DNA of 64,000 nt from Hamadaea tsunoensis DSM 44101 (lineage in GTDB: Bacteria > Actinomycetota > Actinomycetes > Mycobacteriales > Micromonosporaceae): the NCBI RefSeq assembly GCF_000428945.1, contig NZ_AUAX01000025.1, positions 62,001 to 126,000 on the forward strand. Reading direction: 5' to 3'. This document shows positions 48,412-56,718 of this stretch, one piece after another (the first letter of the stretch is position 1; every line of letters begins with the position of its first letter). A program made the position numbers and the translations under genes. Below the pieces are notes generated by a model that did not search any database, was not told the DNA's origin, and saw only the letters and a program-made list of their open reading frames with translations.

Positions 48412-49667
48412 CGGACGCGCCCGGGTCCGCCGCGATCGCCGACGCGGTCGCGGCGGCCCACCGCGCCGAGTGGGCCCGGGTCCTCGCCGCCACGGTACGC
48501 GTCACCAAGGACCTCGACCTCGCCGAGGAATGTACGCAGGACGCGTTCGCGAAGGCGCTCGAATCGTGGCCGCGCGACGGCGTACCGGACCGGCCGGGGG
48601 CGTGGCTGACGACCGTGGCCCGCAACCGGGCGGTGTCCGGGCTGCGGCACGAGTCCGCGCTGCAGCGGCGGTTGCCGTTGCTGGTCACCGAGGAGAGCAC
48701 GCCGGGTCCGGAGGAGGCGCCCGAGCGCCCGGCGGTCGACGACGACCGGCTCCGCCTCATCTTCACCTGCTGCCATCCGACGCTGAGCCGCGAGGCGCAG
48801 GTCGCGCTGACCCTCAGGCTCCTGTGTGGACTGTCGACCGGCGAGGTGGCCCGGGCCTTCCTCGTCTCCGAGGCGACCATGGCCGCCCGGGTCACGCGGG
48901 CGAAGAAGAAGATCGCCGCGGCGCGCGTACCCTATCGGATCCCGACGCGGGCGGACCTGCCCGCGCGGGTGAGTGCGGTGCTGCAGGTGGTGCATCTGCT
49001 CTTCACCACCGGGCACACGGCGCCGATCGGCGACCGGCTGGTACGCGGTGATCTGGTGGAGTCGGCGATCGGGCTGGCCCGCATGCTGTACGAGCTGCTG
49101 CCCGGCGACGCCGAGGTGGCCGGGTTGCTCGCGTTGCTGCTGCTCATCGACGCGCGCCGGGCGACGCGCCAGGCTCCCGACGGCCGCCTGCTGCTGCTGC
49201 GCGAGCAGGACCGCGCGCGCTGGGACCGGGCCCGGATCGACGAGGGCGTCCGCCTGCTGACCGTCGCCCTGTCCCGCCGGCCTTCCCGGTACGCCGTCGA
49301 AGCGGCCATCGCGGCCGTGCACGCCGAGGCGCCGACCTGGGCGGCGACCGACTGGACCGAGATCGTGGGCCTGTACGACGTGCTCCGGTCGCTTTGGGAT
49401 TCGCCGGTCGTGGAGCTGAACCGGGCGGTCGCCGTCGGCGAGCGGGACGGCGCGGCGGCCGGGCTGGCGGCGCTGGACGCCTTGCTCGACGAGCCGGTGC
49501 TGGCCGCGTACGGGTATCTGAGCGCGGCCCGCGCCGAGTTCCTCGGCCGGCTCGGACGCTGGCCCGAGGCCGTGCCCGCCTACGAGGAGGCGCTCGCCCT
49601 CACCGACAACGACGTCGAGCGGGCCTTCCTCGACGGCCGGCTGACCGCCGCCCGCCTGCGCCTGTAG
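48408..49667 (+). CDS. ECF42-family sigma factor with large C-terminal domain
   Basis: A 419-aa sigma factor. Region 2 (about 15-85: AEWARVLAATVRVTKDLDLAEE, GAWLTTVARNRA) and region 4 (about 115-175: RLRLIFTCCHPTLSREAQVAL, GEVARAFLVSEATMAARVTRAK) are followed by a ~230-aa helical/TPR-like extension (PIGDRLVRGDLVESAIGLAR ... ELNRAVAVGERDG). This matches the ECF42 family, in which the extension is required for activity. GTG 48408, coupled to the YCII gene. Confidence 0.93.
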   Translation: MTDAPGSAAIADAVAAAHRAEWARVLAATVRVTKDLDLAEECTQDAFAKALESWPRDGVPDRPGAWLTTVARNRAVSGLRHESALQRRLPLLVTEESTPGPEEAPERPAVDDDRLRLIFTCCHPTLSREAQVALTLRLLCGLSTGEVARAFLVSEATMAARVTRAKKKIAAARVPYRIPTRADLPARVSAVLQVVHLLFTTGHTAPIGDRLVRGDLVESAIGLARMLYELLPGDAEVAGLLALLLLIDARRATRQAPDGRLLLLREQDRARWDRARIDEGVRLLTVALSRRPSRYAVEAAIAAVHAEAPTWAATDWTEIVGLYDVLRSLWDSPVVELNRAVAVGERDGAAAGLAALDALLDEPVLAAYGYLSAARAEFLGRLGRWPEAVPAYEEALALTDNDVERAFLDGRLTAARLRL

Positions 49668-49711
49668 CGACCCTGTACTGGGGTTGTAGCCGGGCGACCT
49701 AGCGTCTGCGC

Positions 49712-50539
49712 ATGATCACAAGAAGACAAGCGTTGATGTCCGTCGCCGCCGGTGCGCTCACCGCCGGCCTCGGCGCGCGCGCCGACGCCGCCCTGCCCGT
49801 CGTCGACATGGAAGCGGTGGTCAAGGCCGCGCAGATCGACCCGCGCCGCGCGGACAGCACGCTCACCCCCGGTGCCAAGGCCAGTGTCCTGCTCGTCGAG
49901 CAGGCCCTCGCGGCCGCCGGCCTGCTCTCATCCACCTATGTGGACGGTTACTTCGGCACGAAGACCATCGACGCGTACGCGGCGTACCAGCGCTCGCTCG
50001 GGTACACCGGACTGGACGCGTCCGGCCTGCCCGGCCCGACGTCGCTGAAAACCTTGGGCACCAACCGGTACACGGTCACCAAGCTGCTCTCGCCCGGCTC
50101 GCGGATCACCTACCGCGGCGTGCAGATGAACACGCGTACGCAGTCGATGCTGCTCGCCGCCGAAGGACTGCTCGGCCGCACGCTCACCATCACGCAGGGC
50201 TCCTACAACCCCGGTGGCGAAGCCGCGTCGGCCGGTACGCACGACGGCGGCGGCGTCCTCGACATCGGCGTGGACGGGATGACGGCCGCGACGCGTACGG
50301 CGGTGGCGAAGCAGTTGCGCGTCGTCGGTTTCGCCGCCTGGGTACGCAATCCCTCGCAGGGCGACTGGCCGTACCACATCCACGCCGTGGCGATCTCCGA
50401 CACCGACCAGTCCCCGGCGGCGCAGCACCAGGTCGGCGACTACTACCTCGGCCTGAACGGGCTGGCGAACCGGGCCGCCGACGACGGTCCGGCCGTGTCG
50501 CCGATCCTGACCTGGGAGGAGTACCAGCGCTCGCTGTGA
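49712..50539 (+). CDS. Tat-exported peptidoglycan-binding/M15-like protein
   Basis: A 275-aa secreted protein. Signal ITRRQALMSVAAGALTAGLG (twin Arg). A peptidoglycan-binding (PG_binding_1-like) helical domain (about 50-115: LLVEQALAAAGLLSSTYVDG, TKTIDAYAAYQRSLGYTG) is followed by an M15/DacB-like fold with ITQGSYNPGG, SAGTHDGGGVLDIGV and WPYHIHAVAI (His, Asp and His zinc ligands in HDGGGVLDIG and HIHA). A predicted wall carboxypeptidase or endolysin-like enzyme. ATG 49712. Confidence 0.84.
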   Translation: MITRRQALMSVAAGALTAGLGARADAALPVVDMEAVVKAAQIDPRRADSTLTPGAKASVLLVEQALAAAGLLSSTYVDGYFGTKTIDAYAAYQRSLGYTGLDASGLPGPTSLKTLGTNRYTVTKLLSPGSRITYRGVQMNTRTQSMLLAAEGLLGRTLTITQGSYNPGGEAASAGTHDGGGVLDIGVDGMTAATRTAVAKQLRVVGFAAWVRNPSQGDWPYHIHAVAISDTDQSPAAQHQVGDYYLGLNGLANRAADDGPAVSPILTWEEYQRSL

Positions 50540-50574
50540 GCAACCTTCACCAATGCCTCGGGCGTTACGTGGGC

Positions 50575-51309
50575 ATGCTGAAGACAATCGTCCACGTGGG
50601 CGTGCTCACGGCGCTGTTCGCGGTGGCCGCCTGCTCGACGTCGACCCCGTCGGCGCCGCAGGTGCCCGCCGCCGAACAGGCCCGCCAGGCCCGGATCGAC
50701 AGCGCCGCCCCCACCTGCGTCGCGCCCGGGGCACGGGCCGCGAAGCTCGTCACCTACCCGACGAAGGGCGACGACCTCGGGCTCGCGTACTCGGCCGGGA
50801 AGGGGTCGACGGCGGTCGTCCTGCTGCACCAGTCCGACGGCGACCTCTGCCAGCTCACCCCGTACGCCGAACTGCTGGCCCAGCGAGGGCTGCGCGGCTT
50901 CGCCGTCGACATCACGCAGCCGTCCAGAGTGGACGACACGATCGCGGCCGTCGCGTACCTGCGGAAGGAGGGCGTGACCAAGGTCTTCGTCGTCGGCACG
51001 TCGATGGGCGCGACCACGGCGATCGTCGCGTCCGCGCAGATCCAGCCGCCGGTCGACGGCGTGGTCAGCCTGTCCGGACCGGCTCTCTACGACGGAATGG
51101 ACGCCGGCGCGGCCGCGAAGAACCTGACCGTGCCGGTGATCTTCGCGGCCGGGGAGACCGACGGCAACTTCGCGACCGACGCGAAGGCGATGGCGGCGTC
51201 GTGCCCGTCGAAGCACAAGGTCCTGAGCATCCTGCCCACGAGTGACCACGGCGTGTCGCTCCTCAACGGCGCCATGAAGCCCGCCGTCGCCGACTTCCTC
51301 GGCATCTGA
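50575..51309 (+). CDS. Lipoprotein alpha/beta-hydrolase, dienelactone-hydrolase-like
   Basis: About 244 aa. Lipoprotein signal MLKTIVHVGVLTALFAVAAC with a VAAC lipobox. The alpha/beta-hydrolase core has VVLLHQSDGD, nucleophile elbow VVGTSMGATTAI (Ser near residue 150) and late Asp/His in GETDGNFATD and TSDHGVSLL. A surface-tethered esterase or lactonase of unknown substrate. ATG 50575 is chosen for the lipobox; GTG 50536, overlapping the preceding stop, would add 13 residues. It ends 31 bases before the F1 hairpin. Confidence 0.83.
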   Translation: MLKTIVHVGVLTALFAVAACSTSTPSAPQVPAAEQARQARIDSAAPTCVAPGARAAKLVTYPTKGDDLGLAYSAGKGSTAVVLLHQSDGDLCQLTPYAELLAQRGLRGFAVDITQPSRVDDTIAAVAYLRKEGVTKVFVVGTSMGATTAIVASAQIQPPVDGVVSLSGPALYDGMDAGAAAKNLTVPVIFAAGETDGNFATDAKAMAASCPSKHKVLSILPTSDHGVSLLNGAMKPAVADFLGI

Positions 51310-51340
51310 CCCCGCCCCTACCTGCCCCGTGATCCCGCCG

Positions 51341-51423
51341 CCTTGATCCCGTTTGGATCAGGGAAATCACCCGAATCTTGGGCCAAGATTACGTGGCGAT
51401 CCCTGATCCAAACGGGATCAAGG
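51341..51423. repeat. Palindromic element F1 (83 bp), likely bidirectional terminator
   Basis: Left arm CCTTGATCCCGTTTGGATCAGGG (51341-51363; first 20 shown elsewhere as TTGATCCCGTTTGGATCAGG) and a perfect 23-bp complement at 51401-51423. An inner AATCTTGG/CCAAGATT stem completes one long hairpin. It sits between convergent genes and has copies at 59162-59244 and a half copy at 63150-63192. Confidence 0.85.
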
Positions 51424-51455
51424 GGCGGGACCGGGCGGGTGTGACGCGGGCGGGG

Positions 51456-52502
51456 TCAGCGGAGGGGGTTCCAGGCGTCGGAGCCCGCGAGGTAGGCCTC
51501 GGGAGTCGTCGCGGCCGCCGTGGCCTCGTCGATCTGCGGGCGGTCCGGGCTGTCGACCGCGCCCGGCCCCCGGTTGTGGTACTCGGCGTACCGGGCGTCG
51601 CGCCAGGAGAACGTGCCGAAGTCCGTCCACGGCGCGGCCGGGATGATGTGCGGGCCGATCTTCGAGTCCCGGATCAGCACCTGCGCGACGGCGTTCGGAT
51701 CGTTGCCCGGATGCCAGGGCCGTCCCAGGTAGACGGTCCCGTCCGGCGCCGACCCAGTGAACGAGCAGTGCGTGAACAGGAACCCGTACGCGTTGCCGAT
51801 GCTCGTACTGGCCGCCGTCACGTACCCGTTGTTGGTGGTCGAGCCGCGGTCGAGGGAGCGTACGTCGCAGCGGTCGAAGACGGCGGTCGCGCGGCCGAAG
51901 ATGAAGTCGACGTCCCCTTCGATATGGCACTGGCGCAGGTAGACGCGGGCGACCACGGTCGCGGCCGAGCTGTTGAGGTAGAGCGTGTCCTGATTGCCGA
52001 GGAACCGCACGTTGTCGAAGACGATCCGGTCGGCCCGGGTGAGCACGGCCACCGCCTGCCGGTTGGTGATCTCCGGATGGGCGGCCTCGTCGAACGCGTT
52101 CTCGAAGGTCAGGTTGCGGGCCGTGAAGTCGTGGCCGTCGATCGTCACTGAAGCACTGCCGGACGTGCCCCAAGGCGTACCGTCGGGCTTGAGGGTGCCG
52201 TTGGCGCGGTTGTCGGAGATGACGACGGCGGCCGGATTCGGGCCCTGGCCGCGGAACGTGATGTAGGGCTTGGTCGACGGGATGACGACCTGGCCCTGAT
52301 AGACGCCGGGCTTGATCTTGATGGTGAAGGTCGACGCGTTCCCGGCGGGTACGGCGTCGACGGCGGCCTGGATCGAGGTGTAGTCGCCGGTGCCGTCGAC
52401 GGCGACCGTGACGTAGGGTCCGGGCCACGCGTACGCGGGGGTGCCGGCGGCGAGCAGGATGCCCAGGGCGAGGAGGACCCCGCCGAGGCTGCGTGTACGC
52501 AT
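51456..52502 (-). CDS. Secreted pectinesterase (CE8)
   Basis: A 348-aa extracellular right-handed beta-helix enzyme that removes methyl groups from pectin. Signal peptide LGGVLLALGILLAAGTPAYA. Family motifs: VAVDGTGDYTSIQAAVDAVP at the start of the mature protein, GNQDTLYLNSS (oxyanion Gln/catalytic Asp region), VDFIFGRATAVFDRC (catalytic Asp) and VYLGRPWHPG. ATG 52502 with AAGGAG six bases upstream; the longer frame upstream is not needed. A LacI-type palindrome precedes it, fitting carbon-source control. Confidence 0.92.
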   Translation of the reverse strand: MRTRSLGGVLLALGILLAAGTPAYAWPGPYVTVAVDGTGDYTSIQAAVDAVPAGNASTFTIKIKPGVYQGQVVIPSTKPYITFRGQGPNPAAVVISDNRANGTLKPDGTPWGTSGSASVTIDGHDFTARNLTFENAFDEAAHPEITNRQAVAVLTRADRIVFDNVRFLGNQDTLYLNSSAATVVARVYLRQCHIEGDVDFIFGRATAVFDRCDVRSLDRGSTTNNGYVTAASTSIGNAYGFLFTHCSFTGSAPDGTVYLGRPWHPGNDPNAVAQVLIRDSKIGPHIIPAAPWTDFGTFSWRDARYAEYHNRGPGAVDSPDRPQIDEATAAATTPEAYLAGSDAWNPLR

Positions 52503-52538
52503 TGCGTGCTCCTTGAGCGCTCTGGGACGACCGTGGAT

Positions 52539-52552
52539 GGAAAGCGCTTTCC
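52539..52552. promoter_or_regulatory. LacI-family operator before pectinesterase
   Basis: GGAAAGCGCTTTCC, a perfect 14-bp palindrome with the central CG typical of LacI/GalR regulators of sugar utilisation, 37 bases upstream of the ATG. Confidence 0.7.
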
Positions 52553-52638
52553 GAGAATCCCGCTCAACATAGACGCCTCTCACTCGCCCGTCAAGCACCC
52601 GTCATCCGGTCCGGTCCCCGTTCGAAGAGTGTGGACGG

Positions 52639-52659
52639 ATATACGTCCAACACGTATAT
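52639..52659. promoter_or_regulatory. PadR operator and leaderless promoter
   Basis: ATATACGT-CCAAC-ACGTATAT, a perfect 8-5-8 palindrome. The right arm overlaps a -10-like TATAGT that ends about nine bases before ATG 52670, so the mRNA is probably leaderless and repressed by the PadR protein itself. Confidence 0.68.
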
Positions 52660-52669
52660 AGTGGTGCCC

Positions 52670-53008
52670 ATGACCGATGCCCTTTCGGAACCGGCGTACC
52701 TGGTGCTGACCGCCCTGGCCGGGCCGCCGCAGCACGGGTACGCCATCCTCGCCGACGTCCGGGACCTCTCCCGCAACGACGTCACCCTCCACACCGGAAC
52801 CCTGTACGCGATTCTCGACCGCCTGCACCGCGGGGGCCTGGTCGAGATCGAGCGCGAGGAGGTTCAGCAGTCCCGGCTGCGCCGCTACTACCGGTTGACG
52901 GGCGCGGGAGTCGAACGGCTGGCGGCCGAGACCGAGCGCCGTCAGACCCAGGCGAAGGCCGCCGCGAGCCGGCTGCGCAACCTCCGGACCGCCGGCGGCA
53001 CGGCATGA
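52670..53008 (+). CDS. PadR-family repressor
   Basis: A 112-aa winged-helix protein: LSEPAYLVLTALAGPPQHGY, LHTGTLYAILDRLHRGGLVE, RLRRYYRLTGAG (wing), with a C-terminal dimer helix. Short PadR-s type. ATG 52670; an in-frame ATG at 52631 lies upstream of the operator and is unlikely. Its stop overlaps the ATG of a membrane-protein gene (ATGA), the usual PadR partner layout. Confidence 0.9.
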   Translation: MTDALSEPAYLVLTALAGPPQHGYAILADVRDLSRNDVTLHTGTLYAILDRLHRGGLVEIEREEVQQSRLRRYYRLTGAGVERLAAETERRQTQAKAAASRLRNLRTAGGTA

Positions 53009-54090
53009 CCGACCCCCAGGACGTCCAAGCCGAAGGAACAAGCCAAACCGCCGAAGACGTTCTCGCCGCCCGTTACCGGAAGCTCCTGCGCTGGTATCCC
53101 GCCGATCATCGCGACCACTACGAGGAGGAGATGATCGGCGTACTACTGGACGATGCCGCGCCCGGCCGGCGTCGTCCCACCCCGGCCGAGGCCGCCGTCC
53201 TCGTCGTGACCGGCCTGCGTACGCGTATCACCGGCACGGGCACCGCGCTCGGCCATCCCCGCTGGCGGGAGGGTGCCGCTGTGGCAGGCGTACTGCTGGT
53301 GCTGGGACTGGCGGTGAAGGCGGTGCACCCGGTGGCGGTCATGGCCGGGTTCGCGCTGCATCTGCCGCGCGCGTGGGGCGCCGTCACGCCGGAGGTGTCG
53401 CTGCTCGCGGCGGTCTGGGCGGTCGCGGCGGTGCTCGTGCTGACGCCGCTGCGCCGGACCGCGGCGGTCGCCGCGTGGGTGGCGGCCGCCGCGCAGGCGG
53501 CAGTGCTGGGAGTGTCTTATCTGGAGGATCCGGTCGCGGTGCTCGACGGCACGTGGGTCATCGTCGCCTCGTTCATCGCGGCGCTGGGCCTGACCGTCGC
53601 GGGCGGCGCTCCGCGGCTGATCCCGAAGACGTTCGCCATCGGCGCCGTCCTCGCGGTGATCGGCACCTTCTGCACTTACGCCCTCACCCGCGCCGTACCG
53701 GGCGAGTCCCTGGAGCCCCTTGTCCGCGCGCCGTTCCACGTTTACCTGATCTACAACTGGCGCTTGGACAACCTGCCCGCCGACGTGTTCCTGGCGGCGG
53801 CGGCGATCGCCGTGCTCCTCGGCCTGCGCCGGCTCGCTCCTGCCGTGCGCCTGCGGCTGGCCGCGTTCGTCGCGCCGCCGGTCGCGCTGATCGTCGTCGT
53901 GCACCGGGTCTACGCGGGGTTCGCGGCCTCCAGCCCGCGCTTCGATCCGCCCGTCCTGCTCACCGCGGGCGAGTGGGCCGGGCTCGTCCTCGTCCCGCTG
54001 GTCACGTTCCTGCTCGCGGCCGCGTTCGTCCACCGCGTCGAGCGCCTGGCCGAGCTGGTCGAGTTGGGCCGCGCCGCCCGCCGCCGCTGA
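53005..54090 (+). CDS. PadR-associated multi-pass membrane protein
   Basis: A 361-aa protein. A soluble N-terminal part (about 20-90) has AARYRKLLRWYPADHRDHYE-like sequence (WYP-RHR motif common in PadR-linked permease-like proteins), then about seven hydrophobic helices with short loops. No transport signature. It ends in a basic tail LGRAARRR, and its stop codon is the first of several TGA triplets in an 18-bp tandem repeat. Likely co-regulated with and perhaps sensed by PadR. Confidence 0.78.
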   Translation: MTDPQDVQAEGTSQTAEDVLAARYRKLLRWYPADHRDHYEEEMIGVLLDDAAPGRRRPTPAEAAVLVVTGLRTRITGTGTALGHPRWREGAAVAGVLLVLGLAVKAVHPVAVMAGFALHLPRAWGAVTPEVSLLAAVWAVAAVLVLTPLRRTAAVAAWVAAAAQAAVLGVSYLEDPVAVLDGTWVIVASFIAALGLTVAGGAPRLIPKTFAIGAVLAVIGTFCTYALTRAVPGESLEPLVRAPFHVYLIYNWRLDNLPADVFLAAAAIAVLLGLRRLAPAVRLRLAAFVAPPVALIVVVHRVYAGFAASSPRFDPPVLLTAGEWAGLVLVPLVTFLLAAAFVHRVERLAELVELGRAARRR

Positions 54091-54140
54091 CCACCAGGCC
54101 GCCGCTGACCACCAGGCCGCCGCTGATCACCAGGCCGCCG
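54087..54140. repeat. Three 18-bp tandem repeats containing both convergent stops
   Basis: CTGACCACCAGGCCGCCG at 54087-54104 and 54105-54122, then a copy with one change (CTGATC...) at 54123-54140. The first unit holds the TGA of the membrane-protein gene, the third the stop of the CoA-transferase gene on the other strand. Confidence 0.85.
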
Positions 54141-55401
54141 CGTCCCGTCCCCACGGGCGCGGCGGCGCCGGCCACTCCAGGTCGCCGAACGCCGGCCGGG
54201 CCACCGTCAGCCCGCCGAGCTCCACAGTGGTCGGTTCCGGCGCGCGCCCGGCGACATGTTCCCGCGCGGGCAAGGCCAGAAGCCATTCCGCGGTACGCGC
54301 GAGGGCGAGCTCCAGGACCGCGCCGTGGCCGTCGGTGTGCCGTCGGGCCAGGGCCCGCAGCACGGCCGCGGCCAGCAGGTACCCGCTGCCGTGATCGAGG
54401 GCCTGGGCGGGCAGCGCGCCGGGGCGGTCGTCGTGCCCCTCGCGGAGGGCGATGCCGGTCGCGGCCTGGACCAGGCTGTCGAAGCCCCGCCGGCCCGACC
54501 AGCCGCCCGTCCAGGCGGCCAGCCGCCCGACGATGAGGCCGGGCCGCCGTTCCAGCAGCGCGTCGGGGGTCAGCCCGAACCGGTCGAGCGCCCCCGGCCG
54601 GTAGCCCGTGATGACGACGTCCGCGCCGGACAGCAGCTCCTCGAACGTCGCGCGGTCGGCCGCCCGGTCGAGGTCGAGCAGGGTCGTACGCTTCCCGAGT
54701 CCCGTGTCGAGATGCTGCCCCTCGATCTCCGGCAGCCGCGGACTGTCCACTCGCAACACGTCGGCTCCGAGCAGGGCGAGCGCGCGCGTCGCGACCGGGC
54801 CGGCGATGACCCGCGTCAGATCGAGCACGCGTACGCCGTCACTGGGGCGGCCGTCATGGGGGGTAGGGAGCGGCTGGTGCGGTCCGGGGACCGGGCGCCG
54901 GGCGATGAGCGGGACGTCTCCGGCCGGCCATTGCCCGGCCGGTCGCACGGCGAACGCCAACCCGCCCGCGGCCAGCACGTCCTCCTCGACCTCGATCGCG
55001 GTACGCCGGGCGATCCCGGCCGCCACGTCGGCCCCGACCACGGACGTGAGCCGGTCGCGGTGGTGCGGATAGTTGGCGTGCGTACGCACCCAGCCGTCGG
55101 ACGCCGCGAAGAAGGCGGATTCCGGGGCGAACCCCGTGAACGCCTCGGTACCCCGGCGGAGGTGCCGTTCGCTGGTGAACGCGGTCGCGACCCGGGCGGC
55201 GTCGACGCGTACCACCGGGACGGGCGGGCCGCCCCGGGCGACGGCCAGTTCGGCGGCGGCGCAGGCGCACGCGGCGACGGTCGCCAGCGCGAGATCGGCG
55301 GTCGGCAGCGCTCCCGGCAGCACCGGCGCGTCGACGACCTCGACCTCCGGCCGCTGCCCGCCGCCCAGCGCCGCCCATGCCTGCTCGAATGCGGTTCGCA
55401 T
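54127..55401 (-). CDS. CoA-transferase family III (CaiB/BaiF) protein
   Basis: A 424-aa class III CoA-transferase that moves CoA between carboxylic acids. VLDLTRVIAGPVATRALALLGADVLRVD (family motif; here split as VIAGPVATRALALLGADVL) lies near residue 195, and GYRPGALDRFGL and GLIVGRLAAWTGGW later. The N-terminal 180 residues correspond to a second copy-like region with weaker conservation. The substrate is unknown. A single gene; the ATG at 55401 precedes no visible operator. Confidence 0.84.
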   Translation of the reverse strand: MRTAFEQAWAALGGGQRPEVEVVDAPVLPGALPTADLALATVAACACAAAELAVARGGPPVPVVRVDAARVATAFTSERHLRRGTEAFTGFAPESAFFAASDGWVRTHANYPHHRDRLTSVVGADVAAGIARRTAIEVEEDVLAAGGLAFAVRPAGQWPAGDVPLIARRPVPGPHQPLPTPHDGRPSDGVRVLDLTRVIAGPVATRALALLGADVLRVDSPRLPEIEGQHLDTGLGKRTTLLDLDRAADRATFEELLSGADVVITGYRPGALDRFGLTPDALLERRPGLIVGRLAAWTGGWSGRRGFDSLVQAATGIALREGHDDRPGALPAQALDHGSGYLLAAAVLRALARRHTDGHGAVLELALARTAEWLLALPAREHVAGRAPEPTTVELGGLTVARPAFGDLEWPAPPRPWGRDAAAW

Positions 55402-55412
55402 CCCCCGAGGCT

Positions 55413-55443
55413 AGCCGTCCCCGGCGGGCGGCCGGGGACGGCT
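55413..55443 (-). terminator. Terminator after the CBM2/Cip1-like gene
   Basis: 12-bp perfect stem AGCCGTCCCCGG with complement at 55432-55443 and a seven-base loop, just beyond the stop at 55456 on the minus strand. Confidence 0.68.
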
Positions 55444-55455
55444 GTGACGAACGGG

Positions 55456-56718
55456 TCAGCAGGAGATGGGGGTGGCGGAGAGGGCCACCTCGTCGAACCA
55501 GAGGGTGTCGGTGCCGACGCCGTAGGACTCCCAGCCGAGCCGGAAGTCGGCGGGTGCCGGGTGCCAGCCGGCCCGGCCCAGCCACTGCGAGTCGACGTCG
55601 TGCGTGGCGACCCCGTCCTCGTGCAGCCCGGCGACCTCGGTCCCGTTGAGCCAGGTCGACATCGTCCCGGCGGTCCCGTTCACCATGAACTGCACGCAGT
55701 TCCACGAGTTCACCGGCAGCGGCACGGACAGGGCGACGCCCGCCGGGCTCTGCTCGGGCAGGGTGGCGTCGTCCGACTGCCGGTTCCACTGCAGGGCGCC
55801 GTTCTGGCCGCCCATGCGCAGGTCCTTGCCGCCGTCGGCGGAGTCCTTGAGCGCGGCGAACGTCACATGCGCCGTCGGGAGGGCCGTCGTGTGGCGTACG
55901 TAGAAGCGGGCGTACCAGATCGGGCCGATCCCGGTCAGGTTCGCGGTCGCCTTCGCGAAGACGTGGTTGCAGTAGCCCTCGGCACCGTTGATCTTCAACG
56001 ACTTCGCCCCCCGGTACGCGACCGTCGAGTCGACCACGGCCGTACCCGCGCCCTGGCAGTCCTGGTAGGTGGCCTGCCAGGCGCCGCTCGGCGTACTCCC
56101 GGACTGGTTCTCGAACCCGTCGCAGAGGGCGAGCGAGCCGCAGCCCGCGCCCGGCGACGTGGAGGGCGAGACCGAAGGCGAGGCCGACGGTGAGACGGAC
56201 GGCGAAGCGGAGGCGGAAGGTGAGGCCGAGCGCGACGGCGAGACCGACGGCGACGGCGACGCGGACCGCGAGGGGGAGACCGAGGGCGACGGGGAGGCGG
56301 CGGAGGCCGACGGCGACGGTGCCGTGCCGCAGGGCGCGCCGTTGAGCAGCAGCGTCGTCGGCGTCGGGTCGGCGGCCGACCACGTCCCCTGTACGCCGAA
56401 CTCCACGGTCGCGCCCGGGTTGACGTCCGCGTTGTAGGACAGGTTGACGGCGGTGACGTTGGCACCGGTCTGGGTGACGGTGGCCCCCCAGCCGGAGGTG
56501 ATGTGCTGGTCGCCGCCGTAGGTCCAGGTGACGTTCCAGCCGTGGATGGCGGTGGCGCCCGCGGTGATGTCGACGTAGCCGACGAAGCCGCCGGTCCACT
56601 CGTTGACGCGGTAGGTGACCGAGCAGGCGGTGGCGGCCTCGGCCGGGCCGAGCTGGGTGACGAGGAGGGCGGTGGCGCCGAGGGTGAGCGCGGCGAGCAC
56701 GCCGAGCATGCGTTTCAC
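55456..56718 (-). CDS. Secreted CBM2 protein with Cip1-like catalytic-type domain
   Basis: About 420 aa. Signal peptide (MLGVLAALTLGATALLVTQL). A family-2 carbohydrate-binding module follows (about 32-135: VTYRVNEWTGGFVGYVDITA, WNVTWTYGGDQHITSGWGAT, ending in a Cys). Next is a 60-residue Ser-Pro-Ala linker of SPS repeats (about 140-195). The C-terminal domain (about 200-420) has LCDGFENQSG, GYCNHVF, YVRHTTALPTAHVTFAALKD, GGKDLRMGGQ and WNRQSDDATLP. I recall this pattern from fungal Cip1 and its actinobacterial homologues, cellulose-associated proteins related to polysaccharide lyases. GTG 56718 with AAAGGA upstream. Acts on plant cell wall; activity not established. Confidence 0.83.
   Translation of the reverse strand: MKRMLGVLAALTLGATALLVTQLGPAEAATACSVTYRVNEWTGGFVGYVDITAGATAIHGWNVTWTYGGDQHITSGWGATVTQTGANVTAVNLSYNADVNPGATVEFGVQGTWSAADPTPTTLLLNGAPCGTAPSPSASAASPSPSVSPSRSASPSPSVSPSRSASPSASASPSVSPSASPSVSPSTSPGAGCGSLALCDGFENQSGSTPSGAWQATYQDCQGAGTAVVDSTVAYRGAKSLKINGAEGYCNHVFAKATANLTGIGPIWYARFYVRHTTALPTAHVTFAALKDSADGGKDLRMGGQNGALQWNRQSDDATLPEQSPAGVALSVPLPVNSWNCVQFMVNGTAGTMSTWLNGTEVAGLHEDGVATHDVDSQWLGRAGWHPAPADFRLGWESYGVGTDTLWFDEVALSATPISC

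Noticed and set aside
56160-56310. Tandem short repeats that could be a microsatellite
   Set aside because: They encode the Ser-Pro linker of the CBM2 protein in frame.
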